A DNA stretch of 13,001 bases from Nitrospirota bacterium (GTDB lineage Bacteria > Nitrospirota > Thermodesulfovibrionia > Thermodesulfovibrionales > JdFR-86), in the NCBI GenBank assembly GCA_030667205.1, contig DAOUWH010000013.1, forward strand, positions 1 to 13,001. Reading direction: 5' to 3'. Every line of letters starts with the position of its first letter. Within the stretch, counting starts at the first letter, position 1. The notes beneath the pieces were generated by a model. The model made no database searches. It was not told the DNA's origin and saw only the letters and a list, made by a program, of their open reading frames with translations. Below are positions 1 through 7,855 of this stretch, piece by piece. Made by a program: the position numbers and the translations under genes.

Positions 1-1304
1 ATACGGTCAAAGCTTTCGTCAGCGGCGCGTCTTTTTTCCACCTGCTTGCAGGCGTAGATGACTGTGGCGTGGTCCTTGCCGCCCATGTTCTTGCCTATGT
101 CGCTGAGGGAGGCCTCGGTGAGTTCCCTTGAGAGGTACATAGCTATCTGCCTGGGCTGCGCGATGCCCCTTGTCCTTTTTCTCGCTTTAAGTTCCAGGGG
201 CTTGAGGCCGAAGTGCTCGGCGACGCTTTTTAAGATTCCCTCGACGCTGAGGGGCCTGTCGGCGTCCTGTATGACGTCCTTGAGCACGTTCTTTGCCATG
301 CCAAGGGTTATTGGACTTCCCGTGAGCGAGGAATGCGCCCCAAGCCGTATCAGGCAGCCCTCCATGTCCCGGATGTTCGTCCTTACCTTCAAGGCCACAA
401 GCTCCACCACGTCCTGCGGCAGGCTTATCGCGTTTTCGGCGGCCTTTTTCTGAATTATCCCCATCCTGAGCTCGAACCCCGGGAGCTGTATGTCGGCCGT
501 AAGGCCCATGCCGAAGCGAGAGCGCAGGCGGTCCGTGACGGAGCGGATCTCCCTGGGGGGCCTGTCGCTTGAGAGCACTATCTGCCGCTGCTTCTCGTAA
601 AGCGCGTTTATCGTGTGGAAGAGCTCTTCCTGCGTGTAGTCCTTGTTCTCGACGTACTGGACGTCGTCTATGAGGAGGACGTCGAGGTTGCGGTATTTTC
701 TCTTCAGCTCCTCGGCCTTGTTGTGCCTGAAGGCCGAGACCACCTCGGTGGTGAACTGCTCGGCCGAGACGTAAAGCACCTGGAGGTCTTTCATGCTGTC
801 GACGATGCGGTTTCCGAGGGCGGTTATCAGGTGGGTCTTTCCGAGGCCGACGCCGCCGTAGACGAACAGCGGGTTATAGAGCCTGCCGGGGTTGTCCGAG
901 ACGGCCTGGGCCGCGGCGTGCGCGATCTGGTTGCTGGGGCCCACGACAAAACTTTCGAAGGTGTATCTTGGATTGAGGAAAATTCCCTTTCGGGCAAGCT
1001 TGCTCTTGCGGTTTTCGAGCCTTGCGTCCTCTTTCTTGACCGCCGCGTCTTCCGTTGCCGCGACCCTGTACTTTACGGTTACGTCGGCCTCGACCACCCC
1101 CTTAAGAATGTTCTGGAGCAGTTCGGGGTGGTAGTCCTCCAGCCACTCCTTGTAGAAGCGGTTGGGCACTTCCAGGGTAGCCACGTTGTCTTTCATCTGG
1201 ACGAGCCTTATGGGGCTGAACCAGAGGTCGAAGATGTTCTCTCCGACCTCATGCTTCATCAGCGGCAGACTCTGCTGCCAGATATCCTCGAGGGATGTCT
1301 TCAA
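1..1304 (-). CDS. dnaA: Chromosomal replication initiator protein DnaA (C-terminus cut by window edge)
   Basis: DnaA is the AAA+ ATPase that binds DnaA boxes at oriC, opens the duplex and loads the helicase. Read on the minus strand, the protein has the N-terminal domain I (LEDIWQQSLPLM, then FDLWFSPIRL), a short linker, and the AAA+ core starting at NPRYTFESFVVG. Walker A GGVGLGKTH has its Lys near residue 156 and Walker B LLIDDVQ has Asp near 213-214; the 57-residue gap equals that of E. coli DnaA. Domain IV ends with the box-recognition signature GGKDHATVIYACKQV. By comparison with E. coli only about 10 residues are missing off the left edge. The start is TTG at 1304-1302: an in-frame TAA lies five codons upstream, AAGG sits about 9 nt before it, and the only nearby ATG (residue 16) would cut into domain I. 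It is transcribed away from folC, from its own strong promoter. Confidence 0.97.
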   Translation of the reverse strand, partial: MKTSLEDIWQQSLPLMKHEVGENIFDLWFSPIRLVQMKDNVATLEVPNRFYKEWLEDYHPELLQNILKGVVEADVTVKYRVAATEDAAVKKEDARLENRKSKLARKGIFLNPRYTFESFVVGPSNQIAHAAAQAVSDNPGRLYNPLFVYGGVGLGKTHLITALGNRIVDSMKDLQVLYVSAEQFTTEVVSAFRHNKAEELKRKYRNLDVLLIDDVQYVENKDYTQEELFHTINALYEKQRQIVLSSDRPPREIRSVTDRLRSRFGMGLTADIQLPGFELRMGIIQKKAAENAISLPQDVVELVALKVRTNIRDMEGCLIRLGAHSSLTGSPITLGMAKNVLKDVIQDADRPLSVEGILKSVAEHFGLKPLELKARKRTRGIAQPRQIAMYLSRELTEASLSDIGKNMGGKDHATVIYACKQVEKRRAADESFDR

Positions 1305-1305
1305 G

Positions 1306-1325
1306 TTATCAACGCCTTATCAACA
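1306..1325 (+). promoter_or_regulatory. Two DnaA-box-like 9-mers in the dnaA leader
   Basis: TTATCAACG (1306-1314) and TTATCAACA (1317-1325) lie in tandem, 11 bp apart, between the dnaA promoter and the dnaA start codon. The consensus DnaA box is TTATCCACA, so the second has one mismatch and the first two. The right box runs into a 10-bp palindrome AACAATTGTT (1322-1331). Boxes in this position are known in other bacteria to mediate DnaA autorepression. Two boxes without an obvious cluster or AT-rich unwinding tract are too few to call oriC. Confidence 0.5.
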
Positions 1326-1372
1326 ATTGTTAATATCTGTACGGAGGGGTTTCCTCAAAAATTCGGACTTTT

Positions 1373-1401
1373 ATTATAGCCGATGCCGATATCTATGGCA
1401 A
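1373..1401 (-). promoter_or_regulatory. Sigma70-type promoter of dnaA
   Basis: On the minus strand there is a -35 box TTGCCA (1401-1396, one mismatch to TTGACA), a 17-bp spacer, and a perfect -10 box TATAAT (1378-1373). Transcription would begin near 1366, giving a leader of about 60 nt before the TTG start of dnaA. This is the best promoter match seen in the window. It is a sequence match only; no transcription data support it. Confidence 0.7.
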
Positions 1402-1573
1402 GAAAACTTTTAGCGGGAAGTCAGGGCAATCTGAATCGCCGCAACTCACTGTCAAATAAGGACTATTTGGCGCGCTCTACTGGCCGTCGCAGCCCCGAAA
1501 GGTCCCTCTTGGGTTTTTAAATAATGCCGGTGCTGCCCGTGCCATATCCGGGCGCCGAAGAATCCCGAATTTC

Positions 1574-1603
1574 CTGACACCGCTTTCCGATTTAGGTTAA
1601 AAT
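1574..1603 (+). promoter_or_regulatory. Probable folC promoter, unusually close to the start codon
   Basis: CTGACA (1574-1579, one mismatch to TTGACA) is followed by an 18-bp spacer and TAAAAT (1598-1603, one mismatch to TATAAT). Transcription would begin at about 1609-1611, only 3-5 nt before the ATG at 1614. The bases before the ATG (CTCTGTCAGC) contain no Shine-Dalgarno sequence, which fits a leaderless or near-leaderless message. Positions are inferred from sequence alone. Confidence 0.45.
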
Positions 1604-1613
1604 CTCTGTCAGC

Positions 1614-2933
1614 ATGAATAACTACGAAGGCACAATAGATTATCTCTATGGCCTGCAGAGGCACGGAATAAAGCTCGGCCTCCGGAACATTACGGAGATA
1701 CTTTCACGCCTTGGCAGCCCCCAGGAGGCCTTCAACTCCACCCACATAGCGGGCACCAACGGAAAAGGCTCTACGGCGTTTGCCCTTGCGGAATTGCTCG
1801 GGGCTTCGGGGAAAAGGGCCGGGCTGTTCACCTCGCCCCACCTGGTGAGCTTTACCGAGAGGCTCAGGGTCGGGGGCGAAGAGATTGCCGAGGACGACGT
1901 GGTGAGGCTTGCATCCGTTATACGGGAGAGCACATCGGATTTGAACCCCACGTTCTTTGAGGTCGTCACGGCGATGGGCTTTCAGTATTTCGGGGAGCAG
2001 GGCGTGCGGTGGGCCGTTGTCGAGACCGGCATGGGCGGCAGGCTCGACGCCACAAATTCCCTCAAGCCATCCGTAACTGTCATAACGAGCATTGCGCTCG
2101 ACCACAAGGAGTTTTTAGGAGAGGGCATCGAGGACATCGCGCGCGAGAAGGCGGGAATCATAAAGGAGGGCGTCCCCGCCGTAACCGCCCCGCAGGAGCC
2201 CGCCGCGCTGAAAGTGCTCAGGAGCACTGCAAAAAGGATGGGCGCCCCACTTTATATAGCCGGTGAGGATTTCACATACAATATCACAGCACATGGCCCG
2301 GATGGGATCACTTTCAATTACGAATCGGAGGGCTTTTCACTCGAAGACCTTTCGCTCTCGTTGTCCGGAGAGTACCAGGCCCTTAACGCGGCGCTTGCCG
2401 TAAAGGCCTTTACATTGATGATCGACAGCTCCGCTGCCAATGAGCGGGCGATAAGGGATGGGCTTTCCCTCACGAGACCGCCCGGACGGTTGGAGCGGAT
2501 ATCCGACGACCCTCCAGTGTTCATAGACGGGGCGCACAACCCGGCGGCCTCCCGCGCGCTTGTCGGGGCGCTTAAGGAGCACATAAAGGATGGCGAAAGA
2601 CCGGTCATCATAATCGGCGCGATGTCGGACAAAGACCTTACGGGCATACTTGAGCCGCTGTTGCCCCTTGCGGAGGGCATAGTCCTTACCGCGCCGGGCT
2701 ACGGCAGGGCAGCGGCGCCGGAGGAGCTTTTAGAGTGCGCGCGCGCCCTTGGCTATGACGGGACCGTGGCCCCCACGGTGGCCGAGGCGCTTAAGGTCGC
2801 TATGCAGGGCACGAGGCCCGTGCTCGTTACGGGTTCTTTCTTTACCATCGGCGAGGCGAAAGAAGCCCTTAGCAGGGGCCGTGGCCCCCTTTCGAGAGTC
2901 GCAAGGCTTGGGGAATGGCAGGCCGCGGGATGA
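1614..2933 (+). CDS. folC: Folylpolyglutamate synthase / dihydrofolate synthase FolC
   Basis: FolC is a cytosolic Mur-ligase-family enzyme that adds glutamate to folates in an ATP-dependent reaction; many bacterial forms also make dihydrofolate from dihydropteroate and glutamate. The 439-residue product has the usual family length. The N-terminus MNNYEGTIDYLYGLQ...GIKLGL is typical, followed by the P-loop HIAGTNGKGST (residues about 44-54), the SPHL/ERLRVGG segment, ETGMGGRLDATN, the LDH...LGEGIEDIAREKAGI motif (carbamylated-Lys/metal region), and the C-terminal domain opening with RPPGRLERI...FIDGAHNP. The ATG at 1614 is supported by this N-terminal pattern although no Shine-Dalgarno precedes it. 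The TGA stop overlaps the likely lptD ATG (ATGA, 2930-2933), so the two genes are probably translationally coupled. The sequence alone cannot tell whether it is mono- or bifunctional. Confidence 0.96.
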   Translation: MNNYEGTIDYLYGLQRHGIKLGLRNITEILSRLGSPQEAFNSTHIAGTNGKGSTAFALAELLGASGKRAGLFTSPHLVSFTERLRVGGEEIAEDDVVRLASVIRESTSDLNPTFFEVVTAMGFQYFGEQGVRWAVVETGMGGRLDATNSLKPSVTVITSIALDHKEFLGEGIEDIAREKAGIIKEGVPAVTAPQEPAALKVLRSTAKRMGAPLYIAGEDFTYNITAHGPDGITFNYESEGFSLEDLSLSLSGEYQALNAALAVKAFTLMIDSSAANERAIRDGLSLTRPPGRLERISDDPPVFIDGAHNPAASRALVGALKEHIKDGERPVIIIGAMSDKDLTGILEPLLPLAEGIVLTAPGYGRAAAPEELLECARALGYDGTVAPTVAEALKVAMQGTRPVLVTGSFFTIGEAKEALSRGRGPLSRVARLGEWQAAG

Positions 2934-4882
2934 CGGGCATAAGGATGAGACCGTCTGCAGCAGTCCTTTTGGCGGTCCTGTTATTTGCCGTTCCTTCTTT
3001 TGCGGCAGACCCCGGCGGGGAGAGGACCGCCATAAGCGCCGATACCATCGAGCAGCAGGGAGAGGTCTTCCACGGCGAGGGCTCGGTCGTTGTTGAAGCG
3101 CCCGGCAGCACCCTCAAGGCCGACAGGGTCCGCTACGACCGTGCCACCGAGGACGTGGTGGCCGAAGGCAGCGTTTACTACGAAGACGACCGCTCCACCG
3201 TGAAGGCCTCGAAGGCGGAGATAAACCTCAGGTCCGAAACAGGCGTGCTCTACGACGCCGACGTCTTCTTCAAAGAGCAGGGCTACCGCGTCTACGGCTC
3301 GAGGATTGAGAAGCCAGGGTACAACAGATACTTCCTTGACGCGGGCTCCATCACTACATGCCCGGGGCCGGTGCCCGCGTGGTGCATTAAGGGCCGCAAC
3401 GTCGACCTCATAGTGGGCGACAGGGTAAAGATATGGCATGCCACATTCCGCGTAAAGGACACGCCGGTGCTGTATACGCCTTATTTCTGGGCGCCGGTCA
3501 TCAAGGAGCGGAAGACGGGTTTCCTGATGCAAAAGACCGGCTATAGCAACCGTAAGGGCTTTACGTGGATGCAGCCGTTTTTCTGGGCCATCTCCGCAAA
3601 CAGGGACGCCACCTTCTTTGCCGATGTCTACTCCAAACGCGGGGTGGGCTTCGGGGCGGAGTACCGCTATATCGAGGCCTCCGGCATGGAAGGCAGCGTA
3701 AACTTCTACAACATCCGCGATACCGAGCTTCACCGCAGCTTCACGGAGCTAAAGGCCACGCACAGGCACAGGTGGCGGGGTTTTAGGGGGTCTTACGACA
3801 TCAACTATGTAAACCAGAAAGATTTCTATCGAGAGTACGAGCCCTATCTCCTGCAAAGCGCGAGGCGGTTCCTTGAATCGCAGGCGGAGTTCTCGTTGCG
3901 GGACGAGTACGCGAAGCTCTATGCAAGGGCCCGGTACATAAGAGAGCTAAAGGACGGCGAGGACCAGGGCGCGGTGCTACAGAAGCTGCCCGAGGCGGGC
4001 ATTTTCATCACCCCCAAAAAGCTCCCCGGCCCGGTGGTGCTTACGGCGGAGACGGCGGTTGCGAACTTCACAAGGGATAACGGCGTGGACGGAAAGAGGC
4101 TCGATACGGGCCTCACGCTTACATCCGTTTTGGGCCGTGGGCCGAGCCTCTCTCAGAGCCTTGGCTTTGGCTATGCCTTTTACGACCTTGACGGCCTTTC
4201 CCCGGGCGTGGAGAGCGACCTGGACCGCGGTTTTGTCTCCTACGCCGCTTCGCTCAGGAGCAGCCTGGCGAAGTCCTACGGCGACGTGGAGCACATAGTG
4301 ATGCACGACCTTGCATACAGCTACAGGCATTTTGACGGGGACACCCCTCCGCTGCTGGATGCCACCGAGCTTCAGGGCGACGTCTCCTCGCTTGAGCTTG
4401 CGGTCTATAACCGCCTGAGGGACGCCCTCGCCAAGGAGTTCCTCACGGTGCGCCTTTCGGACGCCTACGACTTCCGCGCCGGTGACAGGCCGGTTCAGCC
4501 CATAGAGTTCGACCTCCGTTACCGCCGTGATTTCTCGCTGGCCGTGGGCCTGAAATACGACGTTTACGACAACGTCATTACGGGCTCGGACTCCCGCCTC
4601 GGCGTGAGCCTTGAGCGCCTGGACATGAGCGCCGGCCATATCTACCGGAGGGGAGACATCACGATGTTCAACGTTGTCTTTGTATATAAGGCCTCGCCTG
4701 CCGTCTCTTTAAAATCGGAGGCGTGGTACGATTCCGCCGGCGGGGAGCTTACGCGCCTGGGGCTCGGGCTGATATACAGCAGCGAGTGCTGGGCTATGGC
4801 TATGGACTACGCAAAAAGGCCGGGCGAGCACATCGTGTTCATAACGGTAACCCTCAAAGGGCTCGGGGACGTCAGGATATAG
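2930..4882 (+). CDS. lptD: LPS-assembly outer-membrane protein LptD
   Basis: LptD is the outer-membrane beta-barrel that, with the lipoprotein LptE, inserts lipopolysaccharide into the outer leaflet. The start chosen is the ATG overlapping the folC stop; it gives a clean signal peptide (VLLAVLLFAVPSFA, cleavage before ADPGG). An ATG at 2915 would add five residues. Next come an OstA/LptA-like jellyroll domain (about residues 25-130: GEGSVVVEAPGSTLKADRVRYD, then repeated VYYEDD/ASKAEI strands) and the LptD barrel start with the family pattern W...FRVKDTPVLYTPYFWAPVI, RKTGFL, PFFWAISANRDAT and RGVGFGAEYRY. The barrel ends in VTLKGLGDVRI. At 650 residues it is shorter than the E. coli protein (784). 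Cysteines are at about 144, 152 and 620. The C144 context (TTCPG) and C620 context (YSSECWAM) align with E. coli C173 and the C724-C725 pair, but there is no N-terminal Cys and one of the CC pair is Glu. Confidence 0.95.
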   Translation: MTGIRMRPSAAVLLAVLLFAVPSFAADPGGERTAISADTIEQQGEVFHGEGSVVVEAPGSTLKADRVRYDRATEDVVAEGSVYYEDDRSTVKASKAEINLRSETGVLYDADVFFKEQGYRVYGSRIEKPGYNRYFLDAGSITTCPGPVPAWCIKGRNVDLIVGDRVKIWHATFRVKDTPVLYTPYFWAPVIKERKTGFLMQKTGYSNRKGFTWMQPFFWAISANRDATFFADVYSKRGVGFGAEYRYIEASGMEGSVNFYNIRDTELHRSFTELKATHRHRWRGFRGSYDINYVNQKDFYREYEPYLLQSARRFLESQAEFSLRDEYAKLYARARYIRELKDGEDQGAVLQKLPEAGIFITPKKLPGPVVLTAETAVANFTRDNGVDGKRLDTGLTLTSVLGRGPSLSQSLGFGYAFYDLDGLSPGVESDLDRGFVSYAASLRSSLAKSYGDVEHIVMHDLAYSYRHFDGDTPPLLDATELQGDVSSLELAVYNRLRDALAKEFLTVRLSDAYDFRAGDRPVQPIEFDLRYRRDFSLAVGLKYDVYDNVITGSDSRLGVSLERLDMSAGHIYRRGDITMFNVVFVYKASPAVSLKSEAWYDSAGGELTRLGLGLIYSSECWAMAMDYAKRPGEHIVFITVTLKGLGDVRI

Positions 4883-4895
4883 GCGGCGGCGAAAC

Positions 4896-4925
4896 CTCAC
4901 CTGTTTCTTATAAATGTATTATAAT
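4896..4925 (+). promoter_or_regulatory. Possible promoter for the pilus/secretion operon
   Basis: A perfect TATAAT (4920-4925) lies in a local AT-rich patch of the 75-bp gap between lptD and the ATPase gene, 33 nt before its ATG. The matching -35 region (around 4896-4902) is poor, so this may need an activator or may be chance. The gap is the only break in an otherwise tightly packed run from folC to the TPR gene. Confidence 0.35.
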
Positions 4926-4957
4926 AAAGCATTTACGGCACTGAGCACAGAGGCATT

Positions 4958-6649
4958 ATGGCGATAAAAAAACTTTTCCTCGGAGACATGCTCATAGCCG
5001 AAGGGCTGATTACGCCCGAGCAGCGCGACGACGCCCTGGCGGATCAGAAGAGGGTCGGAAAGCGGCTCGGGGAGGTTCTGGTCTCCCGCGGTCTTGTCAC
5101 GGACGAGACACTGGCCAGGGCGCTGAGCAAACAGCTTGGCATTCCGTATATCGACATGGACACCGCAAGGGTGGACCCCGCCGTAGTGAATATGGTGCCC
5201 CAGAGAGTTGCCCGCAGGCACAAGGTGCTCCCCATAGAAAAGTACGACGGCGGAGTTCTCATTGCCATGGCTGACCCCCTCGATGTATTCGCAATGGACG
5301 AGGTGAAAAGGCACGTCAGAAGCCACCAGCTGTCACTGGTGTCCGGGGGGCCTTCGGGGGGCAGGACGGTGGAGATGCCCACGGTGGAGATAAGCGTTGC
5401 GCCCGAGTCACAACTGCTCCGGGCGCTTAGCAAATACTACGCCGGGGACACGGAGGAGGCCCTGGCCGGCGAGGAGGCCGCTGGTGCCGAGGACACACCC
5501 GTCGTCAGGCTCGTCAACACCGTAATGGCCCGGGCCGTCGACGACAGGGCAAGCGACATCCATATAGAGCCCGATGCCAATTCGCTGAGGGTCCGCTTCA
5601 GGATAGACGGCCTCCTGCAGGAGGTCCTGAGCCCTCCTGCCAACCTGCACCCGGGGTTCGTCTCAAGGGTTAAGATACTTTCGGGCATGGACATCGCCGA
5701 GAAGCGCGTGCCGCAGGACGGAAGGTTCGACACTACCGTGGGGGGCAGGCAGTTCGACGTAAGGGCTTCGACGTTGCCGACGATGTACGGCGAGAAGATA
5801 ATGCTAAGGCTCCTTGAGAAGACCGCCGGCCTTCCGCAGATTACGGAGCTCGGGTTCAACCGGGAGGACACTTTAAGCGCCTACGAGGGGCTCATAAAAA
5901 GGCCACATGGTTTCATCCTCGCCACCGGCCCCACGGGGTGCGGCAAGACCACCACCATGTACTCCTCGCTCCGGTACATAAACACCGTCGAAAGAAACGT
6001 CATCACCGTGGAGGACCCCATAGAGTACGACCTCCGCGGTATCAACCAGGTGCAGGTCAACCGCAGGGCCGGACTCGGTTTCACCAACGCCCTCCGCTCC
6101 ATCCTCAGGCAGGACCCCGACGTGATAATGATAGGCGAGATAAGAGACCTCGACACGGCCTCCATCGCCATGCACGCGGCCCTTACCGGCCACCTTGTGC
6201 TGAGCACCCTGCACACCAACGACGCCGTGGGCGCGATAGCGAGGCTCCTGGACATGGGGGTCGAGCCGTTCATCATCACCTCCTCGCTCATTGGCGTGGT
6301 CGGGCAGCGGCTCATAAGAAAGATATGCCCTCACTGCGCGGAAAAGCATACGGTATCGGAGGCGATATTCGATGAGATAGGAATCACCGGGCCGGTAGAA
6401 TGCCACTACGGCAAGGGGTGCGCTAAGTGCAGGCATACGGGCTATTTCGGCAGGGAGGGCCTCTTCGAACTCCTGGTCGTCTCGGAATCCATCAAGAGGC
6501 TGATTATCCGGAAGGCCCCCGAGGGCGAGATAAAGGAGCAGGCCCTGAAGAACGGCTTCAGGACCCTGAGGCAGGAAGGCCTCCTAAAGGTCACCGAGGG
6601 CATTACCACGCTTGAAGAGGTGATGCGCGTGACCACGGGAGTAGAGTAA
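4958..6649 (+). CDS. Type IV pilus / type II secretion assembly ATPase (GspE/PilB/MshE family)
   Basis: This is a cytoplasmic hexameric ATPase that powers pilin or pseudopilin assembly at the inner-membrane platform. The 563-residue product starts with an MshEN-type domain: two 24-residue half motifs (residues 7-30, FLGDMLIAEGL..., and 36-59, RLGEVLVSRGL...ALSKQ) separated by five residues, the arrangement known for c-di-GMP-binding MshE domains. The ATPase core has the N2 domain (DIHIEP...VRFRIDG), Walker A GPTGCGKTTT (324-333, Lys330), an Asp box (ITVEDPIEY), Walker B DPDVIMIGEIRD (386-397, Glu394) and a His box (HLVLSTLHTND). A Zn-binding tetracysteine follows (CPHC 457-460; CAKC 488-491). 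An AGAGG ribosome site lies about 7 nt before the ATG. It is followed 3 nt later by its platform partner. PilB, GspE and MshE cannot be separated by sequence here; the partner looks MshG-like. Confidence 0.93.
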   Translation: MAIKKLFLGDMLIAEGLITPEQRDDALADQKRVGKRLGEVLVSRGLVTDETLARALSKQLGIPYIDMDTARVDPAVVNMVPQRVARRHKVLPIEKYDGGVLIAMADPLDVFAMDEVKRHVRSHQLSLVSGGPSGGRTVEMPTVEISVAPESQLLRALSKYYAGDTEEALAGEEAAGAEDTPVVRLVNTVMARAVDDRASDIHIEPDANSLRVRFRIDGLLQEVLSPPANLHPGFVSRVKILSGMDIAEKRVPQDGRFDTTVGGRQFDVRASTLPTMYGEKIMLRLLEKTAGLPQITELGFNREDTLSAYEGLIKRPHGFILATGPTGCGKTTTMYSSLRYINTVERNVITVEDPIEYDLRGINQVQVNRRAGLGFTNALRSILRQDPDVIMIGEIRDLDTASIAMHAALTGHLVLSTLHTNDAVGAIARLLDMGVEPFIITSSLIGVVGQRLIRKICPHCAEKHTVSEAIFDEIGITGPVECHYGKGCAKCRHTGYFGREGLFELLVVSESIKRLIIRKAPEGEIKEQALKNGFRTLRQEGLLKVTEGITTLEEVMRVTTGVE

Positions 6650-6652
6650 ACA

Positions 6653-7855
6653 TTGCCCGTCTTCAGCTACAGGGCCCGAAACGACGCCGGAGAACTCATA
6701 ACCGGCACATTGCAAGGCAGGTCCCCCGAAGAAATCGCCCTTGAGCTCCAGGGGCAGGGCTTCACCCCGGTGGCCATCAGCCCTTACAGGCCAAGGAAGA
6801 CCTTAATCCTTTTCGGCCGCGTAAGCGATGAGGACCTCATAGTGTTCAGCCGCCAGATGGCCACCCTCACCAAGGCCGGAATATCATTTATCCGGTGTCT
6901 CGACACGCTGGAGGCCCAGACCTCAAACAAGAAGCTCAAGGCAATAATAAACGATATCAAGGTGAGCCTCGAGGGAGGGACTTCTTTTTCCGAGGCGCTC
7001 GGCAGGTTCCCCCGCGTCTTCTCCCCGCTGTATACGGGCATGGTGAGGGTGGGCGAGGAGGCCGGAGTGCTCGACGAAATACTTGAGAGGCTGGCCACGC
7101 TGCTTGAGCACGAGGCCGTCACAAAACAGAGGGTAAAGACCGCGGTGCGATATCCCACAATAGTGGTGGCGACCCTGACGGCCGCGTTTTTCTTCCTCAC
7201 GGCGTTCGTCATTCCCAAATTCGCAGGCATTTACGCCTCGTCAAAAGTTGCGCTTCCGTTTCCAACGAGGGTGCTCCTGTGGCTCAGCTCGGCGATTACG
7301 AATTACTGGTGGCTGATAATCGGCGGAGCGGTGGGCATTGTCTTTGCCTTGAAGTTTTACGTCAGGACCACCTCGGGCAGGTGGAACTACGACCGCCTGA
7401 AGCTCAAGGCCCCGCTCATCGGGCCGATAGTGAAGAAGGCGGTGATGGCGCGGTTTGCGCGGATATTCGCGACCCTTTACCGTAGCGGCATCCCCATCCT
7501 GCACAGCCTCGACGTGGTCACCGGCACACTGGGCAACATGCTCGTGGCACGGGCCGTGGACGTCATTAAAGAGGAAGTGAGCGAGGGCCACGGGCTTGTG
7601 GCGCCGATGCAGAAGACGGGCATGTTCCCGCCCATAGTCGTGCAGATGGTGGGCGTGGGGGAGGAGACCGGCGCCCTCGACGAGATGCTCAACAAGGTCG
7701 CCGACTACTTCGACTCCGAAGTGGAATACTCGATCAGGAACCTTGCCACCACTTTAGAGCCAGTGCTCCTTGCCGTGCTCGCGGGGGCGGTACTGTTTCT
7801 TGCCCTCGGCGTATTCCTGCCCATATGGGACATGATAGGCGCGTTTAAACGATAG
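6653..7855 (+). CDS. Inner-membrane platform protein of type IV pilus / T2SS (GspF/PilC/MshG family)
   Basis: This is the polytopic inner-membrane protein on which the adjacent ATPase acts to drive filament assembly. The 400-residue product has the family N-terminus PVFSYRARNDAGELITGTL, two T2SSF cytoplasmic helical domains (about residues 65-185, FSRQMATLTKAGISFIRCLD...GEEAGVLDEIL, and about 265-385, FARIFATLYRSGIPILHSLD...GEETGALDEML), and membrane segments after each domain (VVATLTAAFFFLTAFVIP; YWWLIIGGAVGIVFAL; a C-terminal LLAVLAGAVLFLALGVFLPI). The start is TTG at 6653, supported by the N-terminal family pattern and a GGGAG site about 11 nt upstream. The details LIVFSRQMATLTKAG and RYP resemble MshG proteins more than PilC, an impression from memory. 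Its TAG stop overlaps the GTG of the next gene by one base. Confidence 0.92.
   Translation: MPVFSYRARNDAGELITGTLQGRSPEEIALELQGQGFTPVAISPYRPRKTLILFGRVSDEDLIVFSRQMATLTKAGISFIRCLDTLEAQTSNKKLKAIINDIKVSLEGGTSFSEALGRFPRVFSPLYTGMVRVGEEAGVLDEILERLATLLEHEAVTKQRVKTAVRYPTIVVATLTAAFFFLTAFVIPKFAGIYASSKVALPFPTRVLLWLSSAITNYWWLIIGGAVGIVFALKFYVRTTSGRWNYDRLKLKAPLIGPIVKKAVMARFARIFATLYRSGIPILHSLDVVTGTLGNMLVARAVDVIKEEVSEGHGLVAPMQKTGMFPPIVVQMVGVGEETGALDEMLNKVADYFDSEVEYSIRNLATTLEPVLLAVLAGAVLFLALGVFLPIWDMIGAFKR

Larger units (their letters stand above)
1305..1613. other. Divergent dnaA-folC intergenic region (309 bp)
   Basis: This non-coding stretch contains the dnaA leader with DnaA-box-like sites, the dnaA promoter, a perfect 6-bp inverted repeat CAAATA-AGGAC-TATTTG at 1453-1469, a GC hairpin GCCCG/CGGGC at 1535-1553, and the folC promoter. 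I see no convincing small gene in it; the minus-strand open frame overlapping the folC start has no homology I recognise and conflicts with folC. Confidence 0.6.

Noticed and set aside
615..1379. Long plus-strand open frame of 254 codons
   Set aside because: It lies opposite the unmistakable dnaA gene; the minus-strand frame carries all DnaA motifs, so this is a high-GC shadow.
1305..1613. The dnaA-folC gap as the replication origin oriC
   Set aside because: Only two imperfect DnaA-box-like 9-mers and no AT-rich unwinding tract are visible; autoregulation explains them better.
4891..4912. Rho-independent terminator after lptD (GAAAC/GTTTC)
   Set aside because: The stem is only five mostly A-T pairs and no U-run follows, so it cannot be supported as a terminator.
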